This document shows, piece after piece, positions 1-12,935 of a stretch of 64,000 nucleotides of DNA. The stretch comes from Ascochyta rabiei. Its lineage: Eukaryota; Ascomycota; Dothideomycetes; Pleosporales; Didymellaceae. The notes beneath the pieces were generated by a model that had not been told where the DNA came from, ran no database searches, and worked only from the letters and a program-made list of their open reading frames with translations. Within the stretch, counting starts at the first letter, position 1; each line of letters begins with the position of its first letter. The translations under genes and the position numbers were made by a program. Location of the stretch: assembly GCF_004011695.2 (NCBI RefSeq), contig NC_082420.1, positions 930,001-994,000 of the forward strand. Reading direction: 5' to 3'.

Positions 1-3000
1 GCAGATGTGTTAAGAGCTTATCTAACCTATAGAAGGATCTAAAGAAGAATCTACTCTAGAATTTAACTAGCTTATTTAGCAGGTTAAGTAAGAAACTAAT
101 AACTACTAACAAGCACTAAACAACCTAGAAAAAGCTAAAGACTAATATTAGGTTAAAGTTAAGATATAGCGTAGTTTACAACGCATAAGGGAGTAACAAC
201 CCTTACTAATATTACTTCTACTACTACTTAGCCCACAACCCTAGTATAAACTAGATGTTAGGAATCCTAGATATAGAGAATTGTTATAGACAGCCTACAG
301 AGATAACTAATGTAGCGTACACAAAGATTTTAAGCTAAACTACAGATAGTTTCCTCTAGGTTACTATTCTTGCTGTGTTTAGTAGTTTAACTGTTAGAAC
401 AACTTGTGTAAAAAACACCTTATTAACAAACACAGCTGTGCCCACTTTCCTAGGACAGACAATCCGCAAGTAATTATTTAGATGCAGTTAGTAGTTAATA
501 GACAGTGCTACAACGCGCACTAGCAAAACTGCCTAAACCCTAATTGTAAGGTCCACTAAGGACACAAGGAACATAACAGATTCACTAACAAGACTTTTTT
601 AGGACAGCGCCTAAGAGCGCTAGGGATCAATCTATTAATTCTATTAGGACTGATTGCCTTATTAAGCTTACTATCACACTAAATAGAGTAGAGCTATTAG
701 CATTGTTAGACTTAGGAGCCTAGGGAAATTACATATCCTAAAAGGTAGTAAAAGAAGCTAAACTTTAACTATAGTACAAAAAAGAACTGTACCTACTACA
801 AGTAGCTAACAGAGAGCTAATGCTAGGGGAAGAAAGAATTACGCTTAAAGTTTAAGGTGCCCCCCTAAGGATATACGACTATAAAGAGAAGTTAGACCTT
901 AATATTCTTAGGACGGCCGCCTATAATGTTATACTAGGGTTACTATAGTTATAAGAGCATAATCTACAAATTAATTAGAAGAAGTAACAAATCTTATTTA
1001 ACAGATGCAAGTACTGTATAGCTGCACTAATACCTACACAATACATGCTGTAGTTAGTAGATAAGAAGGAGATTAATAACATCTCTTTAACACATAAGAC
1101 GCGCTAAGATAGAGCAGTTAGCTAGCTACTAACTACTAAGACAGTAGGAGATAGGAAAGGCGCAGCTAAGGAGAAGAATAGTGCACCTCCTAATATTCTA
1201 GATAAATATAAGAGTTATATAGAACTCTTCTAGTATAAGAAGACTGCAAAAGTATTACTACAGCACAAAGTATAGGACTGCAACATTAAGCTCTAGGAAG
1301 GGAAGGAACTGCCCTTTAGACCTATATACAGACTCTTAGAAAAGGAACTTAAGGTACTGCGCGAGTATATTAAAGAAAACCTTAAGAAAGGATTTATTAG
1401 GGAATTAGAATCCCTAGCAGGATTTCCTATTACCTTTGTAGCTAAGAAAGACGGCTTACTACGCCTATATGTTAACTACTAAAAGCTTAATAACATTATA
1501 ATTAAGAATTAATACCTGCTACTAAATATTAAGGAGTTATAAGACAGACTTAGCAGAGTATAGTACTTTACTACACTTAATTTGCGTAGAGCGTACAACC
1601 TTATACGTATAAAGGAAGGCAAGGAATAAAAGACAGTGTTTAGAACCTGTTATAGTTATTACAAGTACCTAGTTATGCTATTTAGGCTGACTAATGCACT
1701 AGCTACGTGCCAGGCTCTAATTAACAACGTGTTAAGAGCGCACCTAGACTAAATAACAGTAGCATACCTTAATAATATCCTAGTGTATAGTAAGACACTA
1801 GAAGAACACATAATCTACGTTAAGGAAGTGTTAGACTGCCTAGGAAGAGCAGACCTCTGCCTAAAGCTAGAGAAGTGCAAATAGCATAAGGAAGAAGTAG
1901 AATTCCTTAGCTATATTATAGGAAGACATAGAGTGAAAATAAGCCTAAAGAAGATTTAGGTTATAAAGGATTAGCTAACACCAAAAACAGTTAAGGGAAT
2001 CTAGGAATTCCTTGGCTTTGTTAACTTTAACTAACGCTTTATTAAGGACTACTCCACAAAAGCGCTACTGCTTACTAAGCTAACGCAGAAGGACGTTCTA
2101 TTTAAATAGGAACAAGCACAGGAGGACTCTTTCTAGTTACTTAAATAAGTATGCGTAGAACTACCTACAATAATTACATTTAAGAGTAGAAAGCTACTTT
2201 AGATTAAAACTAATGCCTTAGATCTGGTATTAGGAGCTTGCGTAACACAAGAACGAGATAGCCTATAGCACCTAATTGCCTACTATTTACAGAAGTTTAT
2301 AGGACTAGAAGGAAACTATAATATGCATAACAAGGAGCTTATAGCAATTGTATTAGCCCTAGAACATTAGAGAATCTATGTAGAAAGCTGCTTAGACCTT
2401 ACTATATACACAGACTATAAGAACCTAGTTTATTTTACAACAACTAAGGTTTTTAACTAGAGACAAGTTAGATAGTTAGAACTGTTAGGAAGATATAAGT
2501 TTAAGATACTGTATACCCTAGGAAAAGATAATAGCAGAGCTAATGTACTTAGTTAATAACACAACCTTATAGGAATAAAGACAATTAATAAGCACGCTAT
2601 ACTTAGAATTAATAAGGATAGATCCCTAGGACTATTGCAGTAGCTTAACAACATAATGTAAGTTTAGCAGAAACAGCGTATCCTGTTATAAGTACTAGAG
2701 GAACTTTAAGAAGAAATTATAGCTAGTTATTACAACAACCTGCTATATAGAAACCCTAGAAACACACGCATAATAGAACTTATTAAAAGACATTATAAGT
2801 TTAAAAATATAAAGGACAAGGTTACTAAATATGTTAAGAACTGTGTTAATTATTAATAAAACAAGCACAGTACGCACACAAAATACAGAGAAATATAGGT
2901 AATAGAGCTGCTAGCAGCACTATAGACGAATATTACTATAGACTTTGTCACGCAGTTACCTGTCTCTAAGGACCCTGTTACAGGATACGCCTATAACTTA

Positions 3001-4361
3001 ATCTTTGTTATAGTAGACAGATTTACTAAGCACGCTAAGATAATACCTTTTTGTTACAACTATACTGCAGAGCAACTAGCTTACGTATTCTTAGATTAAG
3101 TAATTAGGTACCACAGCATACTAGAATCTATTATTAGCAATTAAGATAAGCTCTTTACATTAAACTATTAGACAATGCTGCTAGCAGCTATAGGTACTAA
3201 GAAGAAGCTTTAAACTACTTATTACCTACAGACAGATAGATAAACTAAAAGAATAAATTAGACTATAGAGACATACCTACGGATATACAGCAACTAGTAG
3301 TAAGATAACTAGGTTTTACTGCTACCTATAGCACAGATTACGTATAACAATAAATTATTAGAAGTAACAGGCATAACGCTGTTCTTCGCAAATTACAGGA
3401 GACACCTAAATCTCTTTACTAGAAGCCTTAACACAACTGTTTAGACAGAATTAGTAATATCCTTAGTAGCTAAACTAAAGGAAGTACACTAGAAATTACT
3501 AGAAAACATTAGCAAGGCTTAAGAACAAGCAATCTCTTATGTTAACTAGAAAAGAAAAACAGTACCTTAGCTAAAAGAGGGGGATAAAGTTTATCTCCTT
3601 ACAAAAAACCTTTAAACGCAAAGACTAACAAAAAAACTAGACTACATTAAAGTTAGACCCTTTTTTATTTCTAAGTAGATAAGCCTAGTTAACTATAGAC
3701 TTAATCTGCTAAAGGATGTAAAGATCTACCTAGTGTTCTACATCTCCTTATTAGAACTAGCTAACTCTAGAACGCCTACCTAGAAGAACTTCTATTACTA
3801 AGCTAATAGTAAAGACTAATAGGAAGTTAAAAAAATAACACAACACTAGAAAGAAGGTAGTTAAGATAAATATCTAGTTAAGTAGTTAGGATACCTGGAC
3901 TTAGAAAACACATAGGAACTAACTACGCACCTTACAAACTGCTAGCAGTTGTTAAAGCAATTTAAAGAGACTAATTAGGCAGTGCTACGTTACTCTTCTA
4001 GTACTCTAAGGGCTGGCCTTTAAAGGCGCTCTAGGTACTAGGCAGTAACAAAAACTTATCAGACGGATCTAACTTAATGGTCCCTGCCTCTAACTGCTCC
4101 TGCTCTTTAATACTGCGCTCCTCTACCGTAATAGCCTCCTTAGCACAACAGTCTAATAAATCTATTTATTGTTATAACTGCTCCTTACGCGTATAAGCTA
4201 CACGTAAGTCTTCTATAGCCTTTTTAGATATATACAGTGCTTTAGTTTATGCCTTATAACTCTCTTTTATACGTATATATAACTTCTCTTTCTTAGACGC
4301 TAGTTAGGTAAACTTAGACTAAGTTACCTTTATGTTACAACGTTGCCCTAAGTAAACACAC
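1..4361 (+). mobile_element. Element A: RIP-degraded Ty3/Gypsy chromovirus, 5' part
   Basis: Collinear with element B (window base 1 matches about 6,335 of B), so the window opens inside this element; its 5' LTR and most of gag lie outside. Ignoring stops, the plus strand reads a reverse transcriptase (about 1,320-1,950, with [12 protein letters not shown]), RNase H (about 2,210-2,530), integrase (about 2,790-3,420, DFVTQLPVSKDPVTGYAYN near 2,940) and a degenerate chromodomain (about 3,870-3,940). Stops are almost only TAG and TAA, as expected from CAG/CAA/TGG codons after RIP. Nothing here can be translated. Element B is inserted after 4,361 and A resumes at 11,427. Confidence 0.88.
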
Positions 4362-4845
4362 TGTTACGATCCACAGAACACGGGAAGGATGCAAACCAAT
4401 TACAGCGAATGGGGCACAGTAATTACGACAAGTCATCAGGTTCAGCGTAAGCAAACATGACAGTGTCAGCACTCGGCAAGATGCCGAAGATCACGTGACA
4501 TGATCAGGCTTGGCATAATTAGTACAATTAGTAATTAGTATAATCAGTGCTTAGGGTGATCAGAGGATTCCTAACACTAATTAGTCTGTATTACTACTAC
4601 TATTATTAAAGTATATAGTTAGTAGGAACACAACCCTTATAGTTTGTGTTTAACCTTATTAATTAAGTTTATCTTTAGAATCTTAACTGCTCTTAAACAA
4701 GACAGTCTACTCTGTACTATTCATTGCACCCTATCTTTACAAGCTTTGCTTAGTTAATAACCCTTACTAATCTAGTAACTGTACTTATTCCTAAGAACTA
4801 ATAGAATTAGTGCTTACAGTCTTTAACTAAAGTACAACTTTAACA
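4362..4845 (+). repeat. 5' LTR of element B
   Basis: A 484-bp long terminal repeat, TGTTA...TAACA. Differences from the 3' LTR (10,938-11,421) appear to be transitions. The left part keeps more C and G than its 3' partner, while the right part is the more mutated copy. Confidence 0.92.
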
Positions 4846-4862
4846 TTTTAAACACCCCTAAG

Positions 4863-6330
4863 ATAAGTACCTCTACAGGATCCTGTGCTACCCCTAGCAG
4901 CTCTAACATAGACGTTGACGCAGACCCACCAGTCTACACTACAGGCATGAACGTTAACAAACCTGACCTTTACTACAGGGACTGTAGCAAGCTTAATAAT
5001 TAGCTTATATAATAGGACCTCTTCTTCACCTTCTAAGGCAAGAAGGTTCCTGAGATTAAACAAGTAGTCCTTGCAGCTAGCTACATGCGTGGCAAAGCAT
5101 TTACCTAGATTAAGCCCTTTGTACAGCAATACTAAGCTGGCGAAGCCCTAGACAACATAGATGTATAGATAAGAGACTTTAACCTATTTAAAGAGAAGAT
5201 TAAGCTAATCTTTAGAGTCTCTAACAAACCACACATTGCCTGCTGTAACATTTAGAAGATTAAGCAAGACAAGTCAGCTGCTAACTACGCCGCAGAGTTT
5301 CAGCAGCTCGCTGCTAACACTGACTAGGACAATACTGCTCTAATTACTATGTTCTAACAGGGATTGAAGCCTAAGGTTAAGGAAGAACTTATGCGCACTG
5401 GCGCAAGCACAGAGACCCTTAACAAGCTTATTAATACCGCTATTAACATTAACGTACAACTCTACAAACTCTAGCAGGAGCTTTAGGACAATCTATAAGC
5501 TTGTACTACTGTTATTGCTACTAACCAACTGCTACTAAGGAACCAGTAGCGCAACAACCTAAACTGAGGACAATAAGGAAGTTGCAACCAGCCAAACACC
5601 GGCCGTTGTATCTACAGCAACACCTAGAGTGGATACTACAGACCTGAAGCAATAGACCTCTTAAACCTTAACAAAGGACCACTAAAGCAATAGAACAAGA
5701 AGCCTAGAGGGGGTAAGCAATCAGGAGGCAGCAAGGACTGCTACAACTGTAGCAAACTAGGCCACTTTGCCAGGGACTGCTGGATAAATAAGGTTTACCG
5801 CCAGTTAAATATACTTACCTGTAATTACAACAACACAGAAGCTAGCAAATAGGAAATTCTCACTAATAATATAGGACGGCTGCTGGAAGACCTAGAGTCT
5901 GGTCTAGAGGACGATAACGACTGTATTGTACCTCTAATTCGTGTGGCAACACCTTACTAGGACGCCTAGACAGGCAAAGAAACAGAGTACTACTCTAATA
6001 ACAATCAGCAATACCATGCGGTAGAATACAAGAGGACCCACAGCAGAGTCTAAATAGGCAAGAAGTACAATAGGCCCTTCCACAAGCAAGGAACGTGCTA
6101 CTTCACCCCTAACAGTAGAGAGTTAATAGTTGTAGAACTAAAATCTAAAAGCGCAAAGAAGGATAATATGCTTAACAACATTATAGCCTATAAAGAAACA
6201 GAAGACTACTAGCAGAAAATAGACAACCTGCTAGACACTTTAGGACAGACGCTTAGTTAGATTGCTAAAGCAACGCGCAAACAACAGCGCTTAGCTTAGT
6301 AACACCAGAAGCAAGACAACAAAGAAGCCT
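4863..6330 (+). pseudogene. gag remnant of element B
   Basis: The capsid-type polyprotein frame opens at an ATA that probably was ATG (4,863-4,865) and reads through a Gypsy Gag core (GKKVPEIKQVVLAASYMRG near 5,035-5,095; LMRTGASTETLNKLI near 5,390) to a CCHC zinc knuckle (DCYNCSKLGHFARDCW, about 5,736-5,783). Gag packages element RNA into particles. The downstream part to about 6,330 is charged and Gln/Lys-rich and its limits are unclear. Many TAG/TAA codons interrupt it. Confidence 0.82.
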
Positions 6331-6959
6331 ATTGCTGAATGTGTTAAGAACTCGTCAGTCCTATCAAAGGACCTAAGATAGCAGAAATAACACTAGAGCT
6401 CCAGGAGCTCGTCCACTAGTTTAAGAAAGAAATTAATAACAGCAAAAAGTTCGCTAATAACCTAGAAGAAGCTGAAGATTAGCTTTAGGCTAAGTAAGAA
6501 ACACAACGCAGCCTAGAACGAATACAGAAGCAGAAAGAAGAGCTCCTACTAATTAGCCTACAACTACAGTACATCCTAGACTACTAAAACCTAAAACATA
6601 GAAACCTTATGTAGACAGCATGCTCTAAGGACAGATACATAATCTATTACAACAAGAAGCTTAGTGCAGGATGGTTCCTGGCATAACAAGGCCTCTGTTG
6701 CAACTAATGGTACTAGTGTCACAATGACCTATATAAACTTCATCTTATTAACAAACGCTAGAAAGCACACTTTCCTGGTACAGATAACCCACAGGCCACA
6801 ATACAAATGTAGCTAGTAGTTAACAGGAGTTGCTACAACGCACACTGGCAGAACTGTCTTAATGCGGACTATAAGAAACACCGCACTACCAAGGAATACA
6901 AAGGGTTCAGTAATAAGGGGACTTTTTTAGGCCAGCGCCTACAAGCCCTAGGGATTAAT

Positions 6960-9900
6960 CTATTAATAGCATTAGGACTAATTACCTTATTAAACTACCT
7001 ATTAAACTAAATAGAGTAGTCTTTTTGGCACTCTTAGACTTAGGAGCACAAGCGAACTACATATCCTAGACAATAGTGTTCTAAGCTAGACTTAGATTAT
7101 ATTGCAAGAAACACGCTTACTTACTCTAAGTAGCTAATAGAGAATTAATGCTGGATAAACTGCTGATTATGTTCGAAGTGATAGCGGCACCCCTACAGAT
7201 ACAGGGGCACTACAAGGAAATAAACCTAGACGTCTTTATAAAGGCCACACACAATGTTATACTAGGACTCTCCTAGTTATAAAAGTACAACCTAAAGATA
7301 GACTAGGTATAAGAAAGACTTTTACTAGAAGGATGCAAATACGGCACTAATACATCTACGCCTACGCAGCGCACGCAGCAGCTGGTAGATAAGAAGGAGA
7401 TTAACAATGTCTCTTTGACACATAAGACGCGCCAAGATAAAGCAGTTAACTCTGCAGATACTGAGAGCCCTACAGATTACAAAGCAAGGGTTAAGAAGAA
7501 AAAGAGTGCACCTCCTGTTATCCCTGACGTTTACTAACAGTACGTAGAGATGTTTAGAGAAAAGCTTATAGTAAAAGCCCTGCCTAAGCATAAACCCTAG
7601 GATTACAAGATTAAGCTCCAGGAAGGAAAGACACTAACTTTCAGGCCATTATACTAACTATTAGAAAAGGAACTTAAAGTACTTTGCAAGTATATTAAGG
7701 AGAACCTTAAGAAGGGATTTATTAGAAGATTAGAATTACCTGCAGGGTACCTAATTATGTTCGTTCCTAAGAAGGATAGCAAGCTACAACCTTACATTGA
7801 CTTTAGGAAGCTTAATAAAATTACTATTAAGAACCGCTACCTGCTCCTAAACATCACAGAGTTGCAGGACTGGCTAGTAGGAGCTTAGTACTTTACAGCG
7901 TTAGATCTATAAGGCGCGTACAACCTTATACACATAAAGGAAGGAGAAGAATAGAAAACAGCATTTAGGACGCAATATAGACTCTATAAGTACCTAGTTA
8001 TACTGTTCAGTCTAACAAACACACCAGCAACGTGTTAGGAGTTAATTAACAACGTCCTTAGAACACACCTTAACAGAACTGTAGTAGCGTACCTAGACAA
8101 TATCTTAGTGTACTTAAAAACACTAAAAGAGCACACGCAATATGTCACAGAAGTGCTAGAATGCCTACAGTAGGCAGACCTACAGCTTAAACCTAAAAAG
8201 TGCAAATAGCATAAGGAGGAAGTCAAATTCCTGGGGTACATTGTAGGACGACACAGAGTCAAGATTAGTCCAACCAAGGTAGAAGTAGTCAGGACCTGGC
8301 AGACGCCAAAAACAGTTAAGCAGATCTAGGAATTCTTAGGATTTGTTAACTTTAACCGACGCTTTATTAAGAACTACTCTAAGATTGCAATCCTGCTGAC
8401 GAAGCTTACGTGGAAGGACACACCATTTAAGTAGAGACAAGAACAAGACAATGCGTTTAAGGCACTTAAGCAAGCCTGTATCGCACCACCTACATTAATT
8501 ATATTTTGCAGCAGCAAACTAATACGCATAGAGACTAACGCCTTAGATCTTATATTAGGCGCATGTATTACGTAAGAAAAGGATAGACTATAGCACCCTA
8601 TTACATACTACTTACATAAGTTCTTAGGACTAGAAGAACGCTATAATGTGCACAATAAAGAATTACTCACAATTGTATCAGCCCTAGAACATTGGCAACT
8701 ATACGCAGAAAGTTGCTTAGAACTCACTATCTATACCAACCACAAGAACCTGGTATACTTTACTACCACCAAGGTCTTAAATTAACAACAAGTACGTTAG
8801 TCCAAGATGCTTAGGTAATACAAATTCCGGATATTGTATATACCAGGAAAAGACAATAGTAGGGCTAACGCACTTAGTCGACGACACGACCTCGCTGGAG
8901 AAAAAACGATTAACCAGTTCGCAGTGTTAGGAATTAACGACGATAGATCCCTAGGACCATTACAGCAGCTTAATAACATAATGCGAATTAAAATTAACTA
9001 GCGTATTACATCAGACGTACTAGAGGAACTTTAGGACAAAATTATAGCTAATTACTACAATAACCTGCTACACAGACACCCTAGAATTACACATATAGTA
9101 GAACTTATTAAATAACACTATAAGTTTAGTAATATAAAGGACAAGGTTACTAAATATATTAAGAATTATGTTAACTGTCAGCAAAACAAACATAGTACAC
9201 ACGCAAAATATAGAGAAATGCAGGCAATAGAGCCACTGACGGCACCATGGACGAACATCACAATAGATTTTGTCACTCAGCTACCTATCTTAAGAGACCC
9301 TGTTACTAGATACAACTACGACTTAATCTTTGTTATAGTTAACAGATTTACTAAGTACGCTAAAATAATACTGTTTTAACATAGTTATACTGCAGAACAG
9401 CTTGTATAAGTGTTCCTAGATTAACAAATAAGGTATTACAGCATACCTAAATTAATTATTAGTAATTAAGACAAGCTCTTCACGTTAAATTACTAGACCA
9501 CGCTCCTAGCAGCTATTAGTACCAAGAAGAAGCTTTCTACAGCCTACTACCCGCAGACAGATAGATAAACTGAAAGAACAAATCAGACTATAGAAACATA
9601 TCTACAGATTTACAGCAACCAGCAGCAAGACAACTAGGTTTTACTGTTACCTATGGCACAGATTGCGTACAACAACAAATTGTTAGAAGTAACAGAAGAA
9701 TTACTGTTCTTCCTGAATTACAGGATGCACCTAAATCTCTTTACTAGAAGTCTGGACACACTAATTTAGACTAAATCAGCAATATCCTTAGTAGCAAGAC
9801 TAAAGGAAGTGCATAAAAAGGCACTAGAAAATATTAGTAAGGCTTAAGAACAAGCAATCTTATATGTTAACTAGAAAAGAAAAACAGCACCTTAGCTAAA

Positions 9901-10300
9901 AGAGGGAGATAAAGTCTATCTCCTTACAAAAAACCTTCGCACACAAAGACTAACAAAAAAACTAGACTATATTAAAGTTAGACCCTTTTTTATTTCTAAG
10001 TAGATAAGCCTAGTTAACTATAGACTTAATCTGCCAAAGGATACAAAGATCTACCTAGTGTTCCACATATCTCTATTAGAACTAGCTAACCCTAGAACGC
10101 CTATCTAGGAGAACTTCTATTATTAAGCTAACAGCAAAGATAAATAGAAAGTTGAAACAATAATAACATATTAAGGGAATGGCGCCAGGCGCAGATATCT
10201 AGTTAAATAGTTAGGTTACCCTAACTTAGAAAACACATAGGAACCACAAACAAACCTTAGGAACTGCCTGCTGTTGTTGAAGGAATATAAGGAAGCTAAT
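6960..10300 (+). pseudogene. pol remnant of element B (PR-RT-RH-IN-chromodomain)
   Basis: Protease motif ALLDLGAQANYIS lies at about 7,030-7,068 (D-S-G changed to D-L-G). Reverse transcriptase spans about 7,640-8,330, with FVPKKDSKLQPYIDFRKLN and an AYLDNIL box near 8,090-8,108 (usual motif YLDD). RNase H spans about 8,530-8,880, ending in PGKDNSRANALSR. Integrase spans about 9,050-9,760 with TNITIDFVTQLP near 9,250. A C-terminal chromodomain spans about 10,195-10,290. This order defines a chromovirus, a group whose chromodomain is thought to steer integration to heterochromatin. Dozens of TAG/TAA stops make it a pseudogene. Confidence 0.88.
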
Positions 10301-10689
10301 CAGATAGGGCCACGTCGTCCTCCCAGTACTCTAGAGGCTGGCCGTCGAAGGCGCTCCAGGTACTAGGCAACAACTTAAGAGCAAGACCACCTTATGCGAC
10401 ACTATCAAACAATACAGTTTCAGCATCTAGCTACTCTTGCTCCTCTATGCTTCGCTCTTCTACTGTAATAGCCTCCTCTGCTTAGCAATCTAATAAATCT
10501 ATTTGTTGTTATAACTGCTTCTTGCGCGCATAAGCTACACGCAAGTCTTCTATAGCTTTTTTAGATATTTAAAGCGCTTTAGTTTGTGCTTTGCAACTCT
10601 CCTTTATGCACAAGCGCAATTTCTCTTTCTTAGACGCTAGTTAGGTGAACTTAGATTAAGTCACCTTTATATTACAACGTTGCCTAAGG

Positions 10690-10937
10690 CAAACATACTT
10701 GCTATACTTTCTAGATTAAATATAAACCTTATATACGCAGTTGTGCTTTATATAAGTTTTATATTTCTATACTATAATTTCTCTAAAGGACTTAACAAAT
10801 TTATATAAGTAATAACAGCAAGCTAAACTTAAGATAGTTAGTTATTTTGGCATTGTTAAAACTGCCTACTAATTAAGGACAGGCCCTGCGTTATATAAAT
10901 AAGCTTAAGAGACTAAGCTAAGACAGAAGGGGGATAG
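10690..10937 (+). other. 3' untranslated region and polypurine tract of element B
   Basis: Non-coding sequence between the chromodomain and the 3' LTR, ending in AGACAGAAGGGGGATAG directly before TGTTA. The purine run at about 10,921-10,934 is the expected primer for plus-strand DNA synthesis. The equivalent tract of element A is at 11,651-11,666. Confidence 0.75.
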
Positions 10938-11421
10938 TGTTATAATCTACAGAACACAGGAAGGATACAAACTAATTATAGCAAATAGGGTACAGTAATT
11001 ATAACAAGTTATTAGGTTTAGCGTAAGTAAACATGACAGTGTTAGCACTTAGTAAGATGCTAAAGATTACGTAATATAATTAGGCTTAGTATAATTAGTA
11101 CAATTAGTAATCAGTATAATTAGTGCTTAGGGTAATTAGAGGATTCCTAACACTAATTAGTCTATATTACTACTACTATTATTAAAGTATATAGTTAGTA
11201 GGAACACAACCCTTATAGTTTGTGTTTAACCTTGTTAATTAAGTTTATCTTTAGAATCTTAACTGCTCTTAAACTAGACAGTCTACTCTGTACTATTCAT
11301 TGCACCCTATCTTCACAAGCTTTGCTTAGTTGATAACCCTTACCGATCCAGTAACCGTACTCATCCCCAAGAACCAATAGAATCAGTGCTTACGGTCTTT
11401 GACTAAAGTACGACTTTAACA
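10938..11421 (+). repeat. 3' LTR of element B
   Basis: A 484-bp LTR identical in length to 4,362-4,845, followed by target duplication CACAC. Its right part keeps C/G at sites that are T/A in the 5' LTR; its left part shows the opposite. Confidence 0.92.
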
Positions 11422-11426
11422 CACAC

Positions 11427-11666
11427 TTGCTACATTTTCTAGATTAAATGTGAACCTTACACACTTAGTTGTGCTTTATATAAGTTTTGCATTTCTACAC
11501 TATAATTTCTCTAAAGGACTTAATAAATTTGTATAAATGATAATAGTAAGCTAAACTTAAGATAGTTAGTTGTTTTAGCATTATTAAGACCTGCCTAATA
11601 ATTAAGGAAGGGCCCTGCGTTATATAAATAAGCTTAAGAGACTAAGCTAAGGTAGAAGGGGGATAG
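11427..11666 (+). mobile_element. Element A resumes: 3' untranslated end
   Basis: Continues the sequence interrupted at 4,361 and aligns with 10,705-10,937 of element B (shared TTGCTA...TTCTAGATTAAAT and GGGCCCTGCGTTATATAAAT). It ends in a GTAGAAGGGGGATAG polypurine tract before the LTR at 11,667. Confidence 0.88.
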
Positions 11667-12158
11667 TGTTATAATCTATAGAACACAGAAAGGATTTATC
11701 TAATTACAGTAGCTGCAGCACAGTAATTATAATAATAGAATAAACAATAAGTAAGTAATAATTACATGTTAGCACTTAGCTAACAACTAATAGGACATGT
11801 AACCTAATTAAGGCTTAGTGTAATTAGTACAATTAGTAATTAGTGTAATTAGTGCTTAGTACAATTAGAGGATGTATAACACTAATTAGTCTGTAATACT
11901 ACTATAACTATTAAAGTATATAGTTTATAGGAACACAACCCTTATAGTTTGTGTTTAACTTTATTAATTAACTTTGTTATTAGAATATCTTAACCCTACT
12001 TGCAAAACAGATAGTCTACTCTATACTCTTCCTTGCAACCCTAGTTGCTACGGTCTTTAACTAGACGACTACCCCTTCGAGAACCCCTGCACGTACTTAT
12101 CCCTGAGACCTAATCAAACGATCACTTACGGACTTTGTCTAAAGTGTGAAACTCAACA
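11667..12158 (+). repeat. 3' LTR of element A
   Basis: About 492 bp, begins TGTTATAATC and ends CTCAACA. It is related to the B LTRs but has diverged by indels as well as transitions, for example in the segment 11,700-11,800. It confirms that A and B are different insertions of one family. Confidence 0.85.
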
Positions 12159-12806
12159 AGCTGTAGGCCTATAGAGCAGTACTATATAGGAGATAGGGTG
12201 TAGTTTTCCCTCTATAATGTAAAAACTAATAAGCTAAGTTAGAAGCTTAATTAGTTACAAGCCTAGTATACAGTATTTGCAGTTCCTACCCCTCTAATAG
12301 TTACCCTAGATTTGCTAGATAACCTCTACAAGATAGTGCATATAGACCTACTAGAACGTACAGCTTCTAACCTGTTACTAACACAGCGCCTGCAGGAAAG
12401 TAGACTAGGCCTACTAGTTGTCCTAGAGGAGGACAACCTAACCCTAGCTAAATAGGAGGTAGAGGCTATTCTAAAAGAAAAGAGGGCTTATAGGCAGAAT
12501 AAGTTATAGGTTCTAGTTAAATAGAAGAGATATATAAAGCTAATATAGGCAGTACTAGAAGCATTATAGGATATAAAGGCCAAAGAGGCCTTTATAGTAA
12601 TATATACAGTATATAAGAAGTAGATATAAAAAAGAAGAAACTTTTATTATTTATAATAACCCTTATAGGGTCCTATTAGGAGATACTGTATAGGGTATAA
12701 GGCCTAGCATAGAAGAGCTTAGGGACCTTATAGTAATAGTACACTGCTGCCTTATACATATACTACTAGGGAACTAGCAGTAAGCCTTAAGACTTAAAAA
12801 AGATAT
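12159..12806. other. AT-rich remnant, no gene recognised
   Basis: RIP-like composition with many TAG/TAA in all frames. A plus-strand reading near 12,330-12,540 is Lys/Glu/Leu/Arg-rich (TQRLQESRLGLLVVLEED) and could be the tail of a degraded transposase, but no catalytic region is attached. I cannot assign it to a family. Confidence 0.4.
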
Positions 12807-12808
12807 TA

Positions 12809-12833
12809 TAGTCGCGCGTTAAAAGTTAGTTCC
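12809..12833 (+). repeat. Left terminal inverted repeat of element D
   Basis: 25 bp. Its inner 17 bases match the reverse complement of the right end exactly; the outer 8 contain the mismatches. Confidence 0.87.
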
Positions 12834-12935
12834 GCGCTAGCGTCCCTCTAACGCGTCAACCCAGCCACCTATACTTTTTGACCACCTACAACTTCACTAC
12901 TACCACTCTGTTTCCCTTACCCTCTTAACTATTAG

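Larger units (their letters stand above)
4362..11421 (+). mobile_element. Element B: full-length Ty3/Gypsy chromovirus nested in A
   Basis: Two 484-bp LTRs with TGTTA/TAACA ends bound this 7,060-bp element. The five bases before it (4,357-4,361) and after it (11,422-11,426) are both CACAC, a perfect target duplication. The interrupted site is recognisable because B's own 3' region carries the uninterrupted version near 10,695-10,715. Order inside: gag with zinc knuckle, protease, reverse transcriptase, RNase H, integrase, chromodomain, polypurine tract. It is RIP-mutated, but less than A, so the domains are easier to read. It is not coding-competent. Confidence 0.93.

Noticed and set aside
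4848..8979. Several minus-strand open frames of 60-93 codons inside element B
   Set aside because: They lie antisense to clear gag and pol readings and have no domain or codon bias.
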